A DNA stretch of 38,898 nt. Source: an uncultured Eubacteriales bacterium. Its GTDB lineage: Bacteria > Bacillota > Clostridia > Oscillospirales > Acutalibacteraceae. Under the pieces are notes generated by a model that was not told the DNA's origin, made no database searches, and saw only the letters and a list, made by a program, of their open reading frames with translations. Positions 1-7,400 of the stretch are shown one piece after another. The stretch's first letter is position 1; each line of letters starts with the position of its first letter. Both the position numbers and the translations under genes were made by a program. The stretch lies in the NCBI GenBank assembly GCA_949293815.1, contig CASFEZ010000021.1, forward strand, positions 1 through 38,898, written 5' to 3'.

Positions 1-743
1 TTCAAATTAAAAAAGGAGAAATTTTCGCTCTGCTCGGCGTAAACGGAGCAGGCAAAACGACAACGCTTGAATGTATCGAGGGCTTAAGAAACTATGACAG
101 TGGTGCGATTACTGTAAACGGAAAAATGGGGATTCAGCTGCAGTCCTCCTCTTTGCCCGCCCATATCAAGCCGATGGAGGCTGTAAAGCTGTTTGCAAAA
201 TGGAATAAAGCAAAAATTGATGCTACCATGTTAAGCGGTCTTGGTATCAAAGAAATAGAAAAGAAGCAGTATATACAATTATCCACAGGACAAAAAAGAC
301 GATTGCATCTTGCTCTTGCGCTTATCGGCAATCCCGATATTATTTTTCTCGATGAGCCGACTGCGGGACTGGATGTCGAGGGTAGACTATCGCTCCACGA
401 ACAAATCCGAAAGCTCAAACACATAGGAAAAACAATCGTCTTGGCAAGCCACGATATGGCGGAAGTAGAAACCTTATGTGACCGCATTGCTATTTTGAAT
501 AACGGAAATATTGCCTTTTGCGGTACAGCTTCGGAACTGACCGATAGGGTTGGAAGAAAATATTTTATCCATATCAAGACCCAGCAAGGAGACAATACTT
601 TTGAAACGGACAATATCGAAGACGATTTGATTTCCTTGCTGGGCGAATTAAAGCAGAAAAAAATTCATGTATTAGATATTAAAGTTGATCGCGGCACGCT
701 GGAACAGCATTTTATTGAAATGGCAAGGAGGAAAGCAGAATGA
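1..743 (+). CDS. ABC-2 type transporter ATP-binding protein (5' end outside window)
   Basis: This is the ATPase subunit of an ABC transporter and would energise the permease encoded next. The reading frame is already open at base 3, so the N-terminus lies upstream of the window. In the visible 246 residues the Walker A motif GVNGAGKTT is at about 12-20, the signature LSTGQ at about 93-97, Walker B with DEPTAGLD at about 116-123, and the H-loop histidine of ASHD near 150. The domain is of the CcmA/YhaQ kind that drives export or resistance systems. The stop codon overlaps the permease start (ATGA), which implies translational coupling. The DNA is clearly AT-richer than the genes from 1600 onward. 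Substrate cannot be told from sequence. Confidence 0.93.
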   Translation, partial: QIKKGEIFALLGVNGAGKTTTLECIEGLRNYDSGAITVNGKMGIQLQSSSLPAHIKPMEAVKLFAKWNKAKIDATMLSGLGIKEIEKKQYIQLSTGQKRRLHLALALIGNPDIIFLDEPTAGLDVEGRLSLHEQIRKLKHIGKTIVLASHDMAEVETLCDRIAILNNGNIAFCGTASELTDRVGRKYFIHIKTQQGDNTFETDNIEDDLISLLGELKQKKIHVLDIKVDRGTLEQHFIEMARRKAE

Positions 744-1456
744 GCGCATTTTTATATGGCGCAGCGCTACAGTGGAAATTGGACATACGCAGTAAATCTT
801 TGCTGGTAACCTGCTATATTGTTCCGCTTATTTTCTTCCTTTTGATGGGTGGCATTTTTACTTCTGTTATGCCTGAAATGAGAGACACATTGATACAATC
901 TATGATTGTGATGAGCGTTTCCATGGGAGCGTTTATTGGAGTGCCGCCCTCCTTGATTGAAACGTATGGAAGTGATGTAAAAAAGGTTTATAAGGCAAAT
1001 GGCGTACCGTTATATTTAGGTCTTGTTACCATGTTCCTTTCTGCATTTGCGCATTTGATGATTAGCTGTGTCATGATATTGCTGCTTGCACCGATATTGT
1101 TTGAGGCGGCTTTGCCGGTACAGCTTCCCATTTTCTTTCTTGCGCTTGCCATATACATTATGGTATCGCTGAGCGTTGGCTGTATATTAGGGCTGGTTGT
1201 AAAAAATCAGGCAAAGCTGACAATGATTGCGCAGCTTGTGTTTTTACCCTCGATTATGCTTTCCGGGATTATGTTCCCTATCGACTTGCTGCCCGATTTT
1301 CTGAAAACCATAGGGCGTATTTTCCCCGCTTCTTGGGGATACCGATTGCTGTTAGACCATGGTTTTTGCCTTGAAAACCTATGGTATCTCATTCTTGTAT
1401 TCTGTGCGTCAGTAGTGATGTGTGCAATACTTTTGAATAAGCAAAAATCCAAATAG
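740..1456 (+). CDS. ABC-2 type transporter permease
   Basis: A 238-residue integral membrane protein with about six hydrophobic segments, near residues 20-40, 52-70, 92-120, 128-152, 160-182 and 213-233. This is the topology of the ABC-2 permease family. Its ATG overlaps the stop of the upstream ATPase by four bases, and a strong AAGGAGG lies just upstream, so the two form one transporter operon. A conserved-looking stretch near 170-205, with a proline-rich turn followed by FPASWGYR, resembles the C-terminal part of ABC-2 permeases for drugs, bacteriocins or lipids. The substrate is not recognisable. The base composition matches the ATPase and differs from ymdB downstream, so the pair may have arrived by transfer. 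Confidence 0.88.
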   Translation: MSAFLYGAALQWKLDIRSKSLLVTCYIVPLIFFLLMGGIFTSVMPEMRDTLIQSMIVMSVSMGAFIGVPPSLIETYGSDVKKVYKANGVPLYLGLVTMFLSAFAHLMISCVMILLLAPILFEAALPVQLPIFFLALAIYIMVSLSVGCILGLVVKNQAKLTMIAQLVFLPSIMLSGIMFPIDLLPDFLKTIGRIFPASWGYRLLLDHGFCLENLWYLILVFCASVVMCAILLNKQKSK

Positions 1457-1535
1457 CATGAAGAATCGTGGATACATATTTTACATGATTTGCTTTTGCT
1501 GTTGTATATGTCATGATGTGCCGGGCGGAAAAAGA

Positions 1536-1564
1536 TTGCATCCGCCCCTTTTTCCTGTTATAAT
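1536..1564 (+). promoter_or_regulatory. Sigma-A promoter for ymdB
   Basis: TTGCAT at 1536-1541 and TATAAT at 1559-1564 are separated by exactly 17 bases. Transcription would start near 1571, giving a very short leader before the ribosome binding site AAGGTGG at 1586-1592. Confidence 0.75.
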
Positions 1565-1600
1565 AACGGGGTAATCTCTTCTGAAAAGGTGGTGCGCTGC

Positions 1601-2377
1601 ATGCAGATTTTGATGGTCGGCGATGTGGTCGCGGGACCCGGCAGGCGGTTTTTGCAAAAAAATTTGCCCGGCTTTAAGCGGTTCAACGGTGTGGATCTGT
1701 GTATTGTCAACGGCGAAAATGCCGCCGATGGCAACGGCCTTACCCCCGCGGCGGTCGAGGAGCTGTTTGCGGCGGGCGCGGATGTGATTACCACCGGCAA
1801 CCATGTATACCGCCGCGCGGAGGTCTATGATTTGCTGGAGCGCGAGCCGTATCTTGTCCGTCCCGCCAATTTTCCCGCCGGGAATCCCGGCAAGGGGTAC
1901 TGTATCGTGGACAAGGGCGCGTATTTGGCGGCGGTGGTCAATTTGGCGGGCATCACCGGCATGGACTACGCCAACAATCCCTTTGATTGTATCGATGCCA
2001 TTCTGCAAGAGCTGACCCGGCAGCGGGTGAAGGTCATTGTTGTGGATTTTCACGCGGAGGCCACCAGCGAAAAACGCGCCATGGGCTTTTATCTGGACGG
2101 CAAAATCTCCGTATTGGCGGGTACGCACACCCATGTGCAGACCTCGGACGCCTGTGTTTTGCCGAAAGGGAGCGGTTACATCACCGATCTGGGCATGACC
2201 GGCGCGGTACAGACCGTGCTGGGCGTGGCTCCGGATATTGTGATTCGTAAATTTAAGACCAATCTGCCCGCCCGGTTCCATACGCCGGACGGCGAATGCG
2301 ATATGGAAGGATGTTTGTTTGATGTGGACGAAAAAACAGGCTTATGCCGCAGCGCCCAAAGCGTGCGTATTCTTTAA
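1601..2377 (+). CDS. ymdB: YmdB-family metallophosphoesterase (2',3'-cyclic nucleotide phosphodiesterase)
   Basis: A calcineurin-like phosphodiesterase of the YmdB family (TIGR00282). The Bacillus member hydrolyses 2',3'-cyclic nucleotides and influences biofilm and motility decisions. The dinuclear metal site is readable: D8 in VGD, E39-N40 in NGENA, N67-H68 in TTGNH, H151 in DFHAEATSEK, and H176/H178 in GTHTHVQT, at almost the same positions as in Bacillus YmdB. I chose ATG 1601 because AAGGTGG sits 8 bases upstream. A GTG at 1589 would overlap that site. The product is 258 residues, the normal family length. A good promoter lies directly upstream, and the end overlaps the following lipoprotein gene by more than 50 bases. 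Confidence 0.93.
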   Translation: MQILMVGDVVAGPGRRFLQKNLPGFKRFNGVDLCIVNGENAADGNGLTPAAVEELFAAGADVITTGNHVYRRAEVYDLLEREPYLVRPANFPAGNPGKGYCIVDKGAYLAAVVNLAGITGMDYANNPFDCIDAILQELTRQRVKVIVVDFHAEATSEKRAMGFYLDGKISVLAGTHTHVQTSDACVLPKGSGYITDLGMTGAVQTVLGVAPDIVIRKFKTNLPARFHTPDGECDMEGCLFDVDEKTGLCRSAQSVRIL

Positions 2378-3908
2378 GCTCTGTGCGCTGCTTTGCGCAT
2401 TGGCGCTGATCTTTTCCGCCTGTGCATCTTCTGAGACGCAGCAGGAGGAAACCGAGCCGACCGCCGAGCCGCTTGCGCAGGTTGACCTCAAAGCCCCTTA
2501 TGCCGCGTCGGACAGCCTGAATCCCTTTTATTGTACCACTTCGCTGAACGCTTCGCTGCAATCGCTTTTGTATGAAGGGCTGTTTTCCCTGCAAACCGAT
2601 TTAACCCCCCAGCCGGTTGTGGCGGTGTCTTATACGGAGGAGGCGGACAGCTTAAAAGTTGTGCTGCCCACCACCGGTGTGTTCAGCGATGGCTCCGCCG
2701 TTACCTCTGCGGATGTGGTCTATTCTTTTGAAAAAGCAAAAAACTCCGCTCGTTACAGCCAGGAGCTGCTCAGCATCTCTGAGGCGGCGGCGGATTCTCC
2801 CTTGGAAGTGACCTTCCGTTTTTCCGACAGTCTGCCCAACCGGGTGCAGCTGTTGACCTTTCCGATTGTGAAAAACCGGACGGCGGAATCGGCAGACAGC
2901 CAGCCTGTGGGGACCGGCAAATATGTTTTATCTGTGCAGGAAGATACGGTTGTGCTGACCCGCCGCGCCGATGATACCGTGTCCCAGGTGCGTTCCATTA
3001 CCCTGGTGCCGGTGAGTGACAGCGCAAAGCTGATGTATACGCTGCAAACCGGAGAAATTGACTTCTTTGTTTCCGATTTGTACGGCGCGCGCATTTCCCG
3101 CTCCAGCGCAAAGATGGTTTCCGTCCCCTGCGGCAATCTCGTCTTTATGGGCGTGAACAGCAATTCCTACTCTCTGACCTTTGAAAATGTGCGGCAGGCG
3201 ATTTCGCTTGCCATAAACCGCGAGGAGATTGCCGGCAGCGTCTATAGCGGCAATGCGACCGCTTCGGTATATCCCCTGCGCCCAGGCAGCCGGTTTTATA
3301 CCGCCAATGTTCCCGCCGATGCCTCATGCGCGGTGGACTATACCCAGGCGGAAAATTTGCTGGTGCAGGAGGGGTATACCAATGTGGACGCCGAAAGCGG
3401 TGTGCGCAGCGGCGATAAGGGTACTTTGCGCCTGACGCTTCTGGTCAACAGCGAGAGCGGCTATCGGGAAGAAACGGCCGTGTGCATACAGGACAGTCTG
3501 GCGCGGGTCGGCATTGGCGTTACCATACAAAGCCTGCCCTATGAGGAATATATACAGGCGCTGACCGATGGAAATTATGATTTATATCTCGGCGAAGTGA
3601 AATTGCCGAACAATGGCTCCCTGTCCGCCTTTTTCGGCGGCGGCGCCTCCTACGGGATTTCGGAGCAGTCCGCTTCGTATCTTTCCTGGCAGGAGGTTAC
3701 AGCGGGAACGGTTTCCATGGCGGCGTTTTTAACGGAGTTTGATACACAGCTGCCGTTTTTCCCGCTGGTTTTCCGGAATGATGTGCTGGTTTGCTCTGAC
3801 TGGATTACCGTTCCTGAATCCGGGCAATGCTTTGCGGATTGCTACAGCAATATTGCGCAGTGGCGCATGACCGAGGAAAGCGCAACCTCGGAAAACACAA
3901 CGGAATAA
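2322..3908 (+). CDS. Extracellular solute-binding lipoprotein, oligopeptide type (SBP_bac_5)
   Basis: A 528-residue substrate-binding lipoprotein of the OppA/DppA class. A positively charged N-terminus is followed by a hydrophobic stretch and the lipobox IFSAC with the lipidated cysteine at residue 34, then a Glu/Thr-rich linker. The mature part has the family order: an N-terminal DLNP-like segment (SDSLNPFY), the LVEGLFS-like strand (LYEGLFSLQ), a DGSAVTSADVVYSFE block, GTGKYVL, and QAISLAINREEIA in the second lobe. The start is ATG 2322 or TTG 2319, served by GGAAGG at 2305-2310, inside the 3' end of ymdB. No permease or ATPase genes accompany it, so it either feeds a transporter elsewhere or has another role. 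Family assignment is sure; the ligand is unknown. Confidence 0.85.
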   Translation: MWTKKQAYAAAPKACVFFKLCALLCALALIFSACASSETQQEETEPTAEPLAQVDLKAPYAASDSLNPFYCTTSLNASLQSLLYEGLFSLQTDLTPQPVVAVSYTEEADSLKVVLPTTGVFSDGSAVTSADVVYSFEKAKNSARYSQELLSISEAAADSPLEVTFRFSDSLPNRVQLLTFPIVKNRTAESADSQPVGTGKYVLSVQEDTVVLTRRADDTVSQVRSITLVPVSDSAKLMYTLQTGEIDFFVSDLYGARISRSSAKMVSVPCGNLVFMGVNSNSYSLTFENVRQAISLAINREEIAGSVYSGNATASVYPLRPGSRFYTANVPADASCAVDYTQAENLLVQEGYTNVDAESGVRSGDKGTLRLTLLVNSESGYREETAVCIQDSLARVGIGVTIQSLPYEEYIQALTDGNYDLYLGEVKLPNNGSLSAFFGGGASYGISEQSASYLSWQEVTAGTVSMAAFLTEFDTQLPFFPLVFRNDVLVCSDWITVPESGQCFADCYSNIAQWRMTEESATSENTTE

Positions 3909-3981
3909 AGGCGCGTCCTTTGCGTACGCGAGAGAGCGCATGTAAAGAACGCAGCAATACGGGGAAGAGGGGAATATTTTA

Positions 3982-4491
3982 ATGATTATAAGAGAAGAAA
4001 AGCAGCAGGACTTTCCGGCAGTTGATGCGCTGATCCGCTCGGCTTTTGCCCACGCCGCCCACAGCGATGGAACCGAGCAGGATTTGGTGGCGGCGCTGCG
4101 GGACAGCGATGCGTTTTTGCCGCCGCTGTCGCTTCTGGCCGAGGAAGCGGGCATGGTTATCGGATATATCCTGTTTACAAAAGTCAATATTGGAGATGGT
4201 GTGGCGCTTGCGCTTGCGCCGCTGGCTGTACTGCCTGCCTTTCAAAGGCAGGGCGTTGGTAAAGCGCTGGTGCGGGAAGGACATCGCCGCGCCGCGAACC
4301 TCGGATACGGTCTATCCGTCGTGCTGGGGAGCGAAACCTATTACCCGCAGTTCGGGTACCTTCCCGCTGCCGATTTCGGCATCGTTCCGCCTTTTGAGGT
4401 GGACAGTAAAAATTATATGGTATGCCGTTTGCGCGAGGATGCCGCTGCTTTGCGGGGAACCGTTCGCTATGCAAAAGCGTTCGGGTTGTAA
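3982..4491 (+). CDS. GNAT N-acetyltransferase, YhbS-like
   Basis: A 169-residue GCN5-related acetyltransferase that would move the acetyl group of acetyl-CoA to an amine. The N-terminal MIIREEKQQDF is the usual first strand. The acetyl-CoA pyrophosphate loop appears as RQGVGKAL at about residues 89-96, followed by the YhbS hallmark LGSETYYPQFGY (about 115-126). Length fits COG3153. A strong purine-rich ribosome site (GGGGAAGAGGGG) precedes ATG 3982. The gene stands alone between the lipoprotein gene and a strong terminator. The substrate of YhbS proteins in this group is not established. Confidence 0.88.
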   Translation: MIIREEKQQDFPAVDALIRSAFAHAAHSDGTEQDLVAALRDSDAFLPPLSLLAEEAGMVIGYILFTKVNIGDGVALALAPLAVLPAFQRQGVGKALVREGHRRAANLGYGLSVVLGSETYYPQFGYLPAADFGIVPPFEVDSKNYMVCRLREDAAALRGTVRYAKAFGL

Positions 4492-4494
4492 TAC

Positions 4495-4535
4495 AAGAAC
4501 CGAAGAGAGCCATTGGGCGGTCTTCGGTTCTTTGT
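4495..4535 (+). terminator. Intrinsic terminator after the acetyltransferase gene
   Basis: A perfect 12-bp stem, AAGAACCGAAGA at 4495-4506 with its complement at 4521-4532, closes a 14-base loop and is followed by a T-rich tract. Confidence 0.88.
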
Positions 4536-4539
4536 TTGT

Positions 4540-4631
4540 TAAGTTGATTGAACCGCCGCTTGCGGAACCGCATGTGCGGTGGTGTGAGAGGTCGGAAATT
4601 CCTCAATCAGAGGAATTTCCTCCTGCTCGAT
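4540..4631 (+). mobile_element. Orphan group II intron 3' end (domain V and VI remnant)
   Basis: The segment has the layout of the last two domains of a bacterial group II intron. A domain-V-like hairpin runs from TTGAACCGCCG near 4547 through a GAAC tetraloop to GCGGTGGT near 4582. Then comes GTGTGAGAGG, and a domain-VI-like stem with GGAAATTCCTC at 4594-4604 pairing with GAGGAATTTCC at 4610-4620. It ends CCTCCTGCTCGAT at 4631, an AY end. From memory, intact introns of clostridia end almost identically. There is no room for domains I-IV or a reverse transcriptase, so this would be a 5'-truncated relic. It lies directly downstream of a terminator, the favoured target site of class C introns. 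Comparison with a covariance model was not possible here. Confidence 0.6.
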
Positions 4632-4663
4632 TAGGTTGCATTTTTTGTTTGAATGATGCGGCG

Positions 4664-5212
4664 TTACGCCTCGCAGCTTTTCTCCAGGGGCTGCTTTTTC
4701 GTCCTGCGGTAAAGGGCATATCCGCCGATGCAGCCGGCGGCAATAAAAACCGCATACAAGACCATGGAAATCAGCGTGTAAACCAGCCAATCCCCGTTAA
4801 CCCAACGCCGTATAGATTCGCCGAACACATTTGCGCCGAGGGCAAAGGGAAGCGAAAACCACGTAAGAATATCACTGAGCGTAAGCATCCAGCCTTGCCC
4901 ATACGGCGCATAAAAGGCGGTCAACAACAGAGCGCCCAATACATAGCTCAGGGGCGGAATCAGCAGCACGGCGCAAACGGTTCTGTAGAAATGAATGTGC
5001 TTCCTGCTTCCGGCCTGTCTTCCGCAGAGAAGGCAAAAGCCAATCAGCAAAAACGGCAGCAGAAACCTTAGCGGCGCCGTTGCGTTCCGTATATTGTTCG
5101 AGAGCTCCGGGGTAAAATAGCCGGAAAGCAGCAGCACGATAAGCCACAGCAGCGCCGTTATTCCAAAACCGGAAAGAATTTGCAAAATGATAGAATCTTT
5201 ATTTTTTAGCAT
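4664..5212 (-). CDS. Predicted small membrane protein, paralogue 1 of 3
   Basis: A 182-residue membrane protein with about five hydrophobic segments; I do not recognise a named family. ATG 5212 was chosen because GGAGGG lies 6-8 bases upstream, and the in-frame extension upstream of it has no membrane-protein character. It resembles the next gene: the first segment ends LLSGYF versus VVSGYF, then APLRFLLPFLLIGF versus APLSFLFPLLLAGF, LCGRQAG versus LCGHLAG, and a C-terminal GGYALYRRT versus GGWLLYRRT. It is the last of three co-directional paralogues, 38 bases after its neighbour. A role as an accessory membrane component or stress protein is only a guess. Confidence 0.75.
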   Translation of the reverse strand: MLKNKDSIILQILSGFGITALLWLIVLLLSGYFTPELSNNIRNATAPLRFLLPFLLIGFCLLCGRQAGSRKHIHFYRTVCAVLLIPPLSYVLGALLLTAFYAPYGQGWMLTLSDILTWFSLPFALGANVFGESIRRWVNGDWLVYTLISMVLYAVFIAAGCIGGYALYRRTKKQPLEKSCEA

Positions 5213-5250
5213 GAAAAATCCCTCCTTGCTTTTGATATCAAGCAAAAGAT

Positions 5251-5817
5251 TTACAGATTTGCTCTGTCTGCAATCGTGTCGGAATGGGTCGCTTCCGCTT
5301 GTGTTCTTCGATAGAGAAGCCAACCGCCGAGGAGGACCGCGCCGATACATAGGATGTACAGCAAAAAGGCAAATTCCAAGCTGCCATCATAGCTTTTCCA
5401 GCCGAACCAATCCTCCAAGCATTGGGCAAATCCCATGGCGCCGGAAGATAAAGGGAGAATCCCATAGCCGCAGCCAATCAATATGGCGGCATACAGCACC
5501 TGCGGCAGAATGTTTTCAAGCGCGCTCACGGTAAAAAGACAGAGCAGATAGCACAACAGCGGCAATACGAGCATAACGCAAACGGTGGCAAACAACGGCT
5601 TCCATTTGCGCCTCCCCGCAAGATGCCCGCATAGCATGCCAAAGCCGGCAAGCAGCAGCGGAAAGAGAAAGCTCAAAGGCGCCACCCTTGTGGAGGTTGT
5701 GGTGACATCAAATGTGGCAAAATACCCGGACACCACAAACCCGAAAATCCAAACCAGCGCCGTTCCCGCAACACCGCCAAGCACCTGCAAAAAAGAAGAT
5801 AATTTTCTGTTATTCAT
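5251..5817 (-). CDS. Predicted small membrane protein, paralogue 2 of 3
   Basis: A 188-residue polytopic membrane protein, clearly homologous to the product of the downstream gene (shared SGYF, LCG.LAG.RK and LYRRT elements). Start ATG 5817 follows GGGGTGG by about seven bases. The upstream gene stops at 5819-5821, leaving one base between stop and start, so translation is probably coupled. The C-terminus after the last hydrophobic segment is short and polar. No catalytic or ligand motif is visible and no function can be assigned. Confidence 0.75.
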   Translation of the reverse strand: MNNRKLSSFLQVLGGVAGTALVWIFGFVVSGYFATFDVTTTSTRVAPLSFLFPLLLAGFGMLCGHLAGRRKWKPLFATVCVMLVLPLLCYLLCLFTVSALENILPQVLYAAILIGCGYGILPLSSGAMGFAQCLEDWFGWKSYDGSLEFAFLLYILCIGAVLLGGWLLYRRTQAEATHSDTIADRANL

Positions 5818-5818
5818 A

Positions 5819-6367
5819 TTAGACCACCCCTTCTGACGGGGAAGATGTGCGCCTTTTGCGGCGGTCAATGCTGCGGCAGGTCAGCGCAGCTGCCAAAAGC
5901 GACAGCAATACACAAGCCGGATAAAACAGCAACAGGAGTAAGGTTGTTACATCCTCAGACAACGGCATGACCGGCATATTCGCGGCAAGAGCCAGCGAAC
6001 AGGTAAGATACGGAGCCGTCAGCACCCCCAGCGGCAGCAGCAGCTCTCTGCCAAAACCGGTGGTTTGCAAAAGATAATCAAAGAGCCCAGTGAGCCCATA
6101 GCAGATGATGGGAACCGCCAAAGCGCAAATCGCCGCCAATACAAAGGCTTTTTTCTGCCTTTTCACTCCGTACAGGCAAACGCCCGCCGTATACAGAGCC
6201 CACAGCAGCACAAACATCGACCCCAGTCCCATGACATTGTGTATGGGCAATACAATACCGTACCCAACCGTGCCGCCTGCCAGCAGCAGCCCCGCGCTCC
6301 ATAAAAGCGCAGCCGCCAAAGAACCGCAAATAATTTGTTTGACAGTAGAAATACATTTGCTTTGCAT
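5819..6367 (-). CDS. Predicted small membrane protein, paralogue 3 of 3 (first in the operon)
   Basis: A 182-residue membrane protein with the same size and segment layout as the two downstream genes but more diverged. The first segment reads AALLWSAGLLLAGG, comparable to TALLWLIVLLLSGY in paralogue 1, and a basic loop (GVKRQKK) follows the second segment as in the others (GRRK, GSRK). ATG 6367 is preceded by AAAGGGG; about 48 upstream in-frame residues are polar and AT-rich and are not thought to be translated. It opens the three-gene minus-strand operon that diverges from the tetR-type gene. Function unknown. Confidence 0.7.
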   Translation of the reverse strand: MQSKCISTVKQIICGSLAAALLWSAGLLLAGGTVGYGIVLPIHNVMGLGSMFVLLWALYTAGVCLYGVKRQKKAFVLAAICALAVPIICYGLTGLFDYLLQTTGFGRELLLPLGVLTAPYLTCSLALAANMPVMPLSEDVTTLLLLLFYPACVLLSLLAAALTCRSIDRRKRRTSSPSEGVV

Positions 6368-6548
6368 AACAATACCCCTTTCTTTATATATAGGAATCGA
6401 TAAAATAAAGCTGTCCTTTGTGGTTATATCATACAATAAATCTATAAAACCGTGATAATAAATGTAATATTTGACCTTTTCATTGTAATTTTCGGTATTT
6501 TTCGCCGCCAAAAAAACAGGAGAGAAGTGAAAAATTTTTTCAATTTGC

Positions 6549-6577
6549 TTGACAAAGCGGCGCGGCTATTTTATAAT
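6549..6577 (+). promoter_or_regulatory. Consensus sigma-A promoter of the TetR-type gene
   Basis: TTGACA at 6549-6554 and TATAAT at 6572-6577 are both perfect hexamers with 17-base spacing. The downstream palindrome starts inside the -10 box, so a bound repressor would block RNA polymerase. Confidence 0.85.
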
Positions 6578-6601
6578 AACAGTGTTATATAACACTGTTA
6601 T
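6576..6601 (+). promoter_or_regulatory. Perfect 26-bp palindrome, likely TetR operator
   Basis: Each 13-base arm is ATAACAGTGTTAT (left) and ATAACACTGTTAT (right), exact reverse complements with no spacer. It covers the end of the -10 element and the expected transcription start of the adjacent TetR gene. TetR-family repressors commonly bind such sites to regulate themselves. The same sequence does not recur in front of the ABC transporter genes. Confidence 0.8.
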
Positions 6602-6617
6602 GTATGGGGCAATCAAT

Positions 6618-7235
6618 ATGAGCGAAACAGAAAAAACCACGCTGGCGGCCATTCACCAATCAGCCATGAAAGAGTTTACCGCCAAAGGCTTCCGCGCCGC
6701 CTCGCTGCGCAATATCGTGAAGCAGGCGGGGGTGACCACCGGCGCATTTTACGGCTATTACAAAAGCAAAGAGGCGTTGTTTGATGCGCTGGTCGGACCG
6801 CATTATGAGGCGTTCTTGGGCAAATTCCGCGAGACGCAGGTATCTTTTGCTAACCTGCCGCCACAGGAGCAGCTGGCTTCCGTGGGGAAAATCTCCGGCG
6901 CCTGTATGGACTGGATGGCGGTTTACGCTTATGACCATCTGGCGGTTTTCCAGCTGATTCTGTGCGGGTCGGAGGGGACAAAATACGCGCATTTGCTGGA
7001 TGAAATGATTGCCATTGAAACCCAGGCTACCCATGCCTTTGCCGAGGTGATGGAGCGGCAGGGCAGACCTGCGTACCATATCGATGCCCAATTGGAGCAT
7101 ATGCTGATCAGCGGTATGTTTTCTACTTATTTTGAATTATTTATCCATAATGTGCCCCGCCAAAAGGCGGCAGAGTATATCCGGCAGTTCCGCGCGTTCT
7201 ATACGGCGGGCTGGCAGCAAATCATGGGGTTTTAG
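6618..7235 (+). CDS. TetR/AcrR family transcriptional regulator
   Basis: A 205-residue TetR-family repressor. The N-terminal helix-turn-helix reads FTAKGFRAASLRNIVKQAGV, then TTGAFYGYYKSKEALF, the family signature, within about residues 17-55. The rest is an all-helical ligand-binding domain with no recognisable ligand motif. ATG 6618 is the best start; upstream in-frame ATGs at 6549 and 6600 fall in the promoter and palindrome. It is divergent from the three-gene membrane operon and precedes a pair of ABC half-transporter genes. TetR genes beside such ABC pairs are common in gut Firmicutes, and either neighbour could be its target. The palindrome in its own promoter indicates autoregulation. 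Confidence 0.92.
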   Translation: MSETEKTTLAAIHQSAMKEFTAKGFRAASLRNIVKQAGVTTGAFYGYYKSKEALFDALVGPHYEAFLGKFRETQVSFANLPPQEQLASVGKISGACMDWMAVYAYDHLAVFQLILCGSEGTKYAHLLDEMIAIETQATHAFAEVMERQGRPAYHIDAQLEHMLISGMFSTYFELFIHNVPRQKAAEYIRQFRAFYTAGWQQIMGF

Positions 7236-7307
7236 CGCTCAGCAGCCGTATTCGGATTTTTGGGCGGTGTTAGCAAAAGAAGTGAGGCATTGCCTCTTTC
7301 TTTTTGA

Positions 7308-7336
7308 TTGTTTAGTTAGCTAAAACTAACTATTCT
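7308..7336 (+). promoter_or_regulatory. Probable promoter of the ABC transporter operon
   Basis: TTGTTT at 7308-7313 and TATTCT at 7331-7336 are 17 bases apart, flanking the inverted repeat at 7312-7333. The hexamers are only moderately good, so the call depends partly on the operator-like repeat lying between them. Confidence 0.45.
7312..7333 (+). promoter_or_regulatory. Operator-like inverted repeat, copy 1 of GTTAG-N6-CTAAC
   Basis: TAGTTAG and CTAACTA face each other across six bases. The site occupies the promoter spacer of the ABC transporter operon. Read on the opposite strand it matches copy 2 (10978-10999) at about 20 of 22 positions, and it shares its core with copy 3 at 11605. Confidence 0.7.
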
Positions 7337-7400
7337 GGATATACGAAAGCGGCTGCAGCGCTTTCTGTATCATACATGGTTCCATAAGGAGGAATTTATT

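Noticed and set aside
1511-2281. 256-codon minus-strand open frame opposite ymdB
   Set aside because: Ymd B metal-site motifs fix the plus strand; the antisense product has no recognisable features.
4046-5071. 341-codon plus-strand open frame across the acetyltransferase gene and beyond
   Set aside because: It overlaps the GNAT gene in another frame, runs through its terminator and the intron remnant, and has biased composition of a shadow frame.
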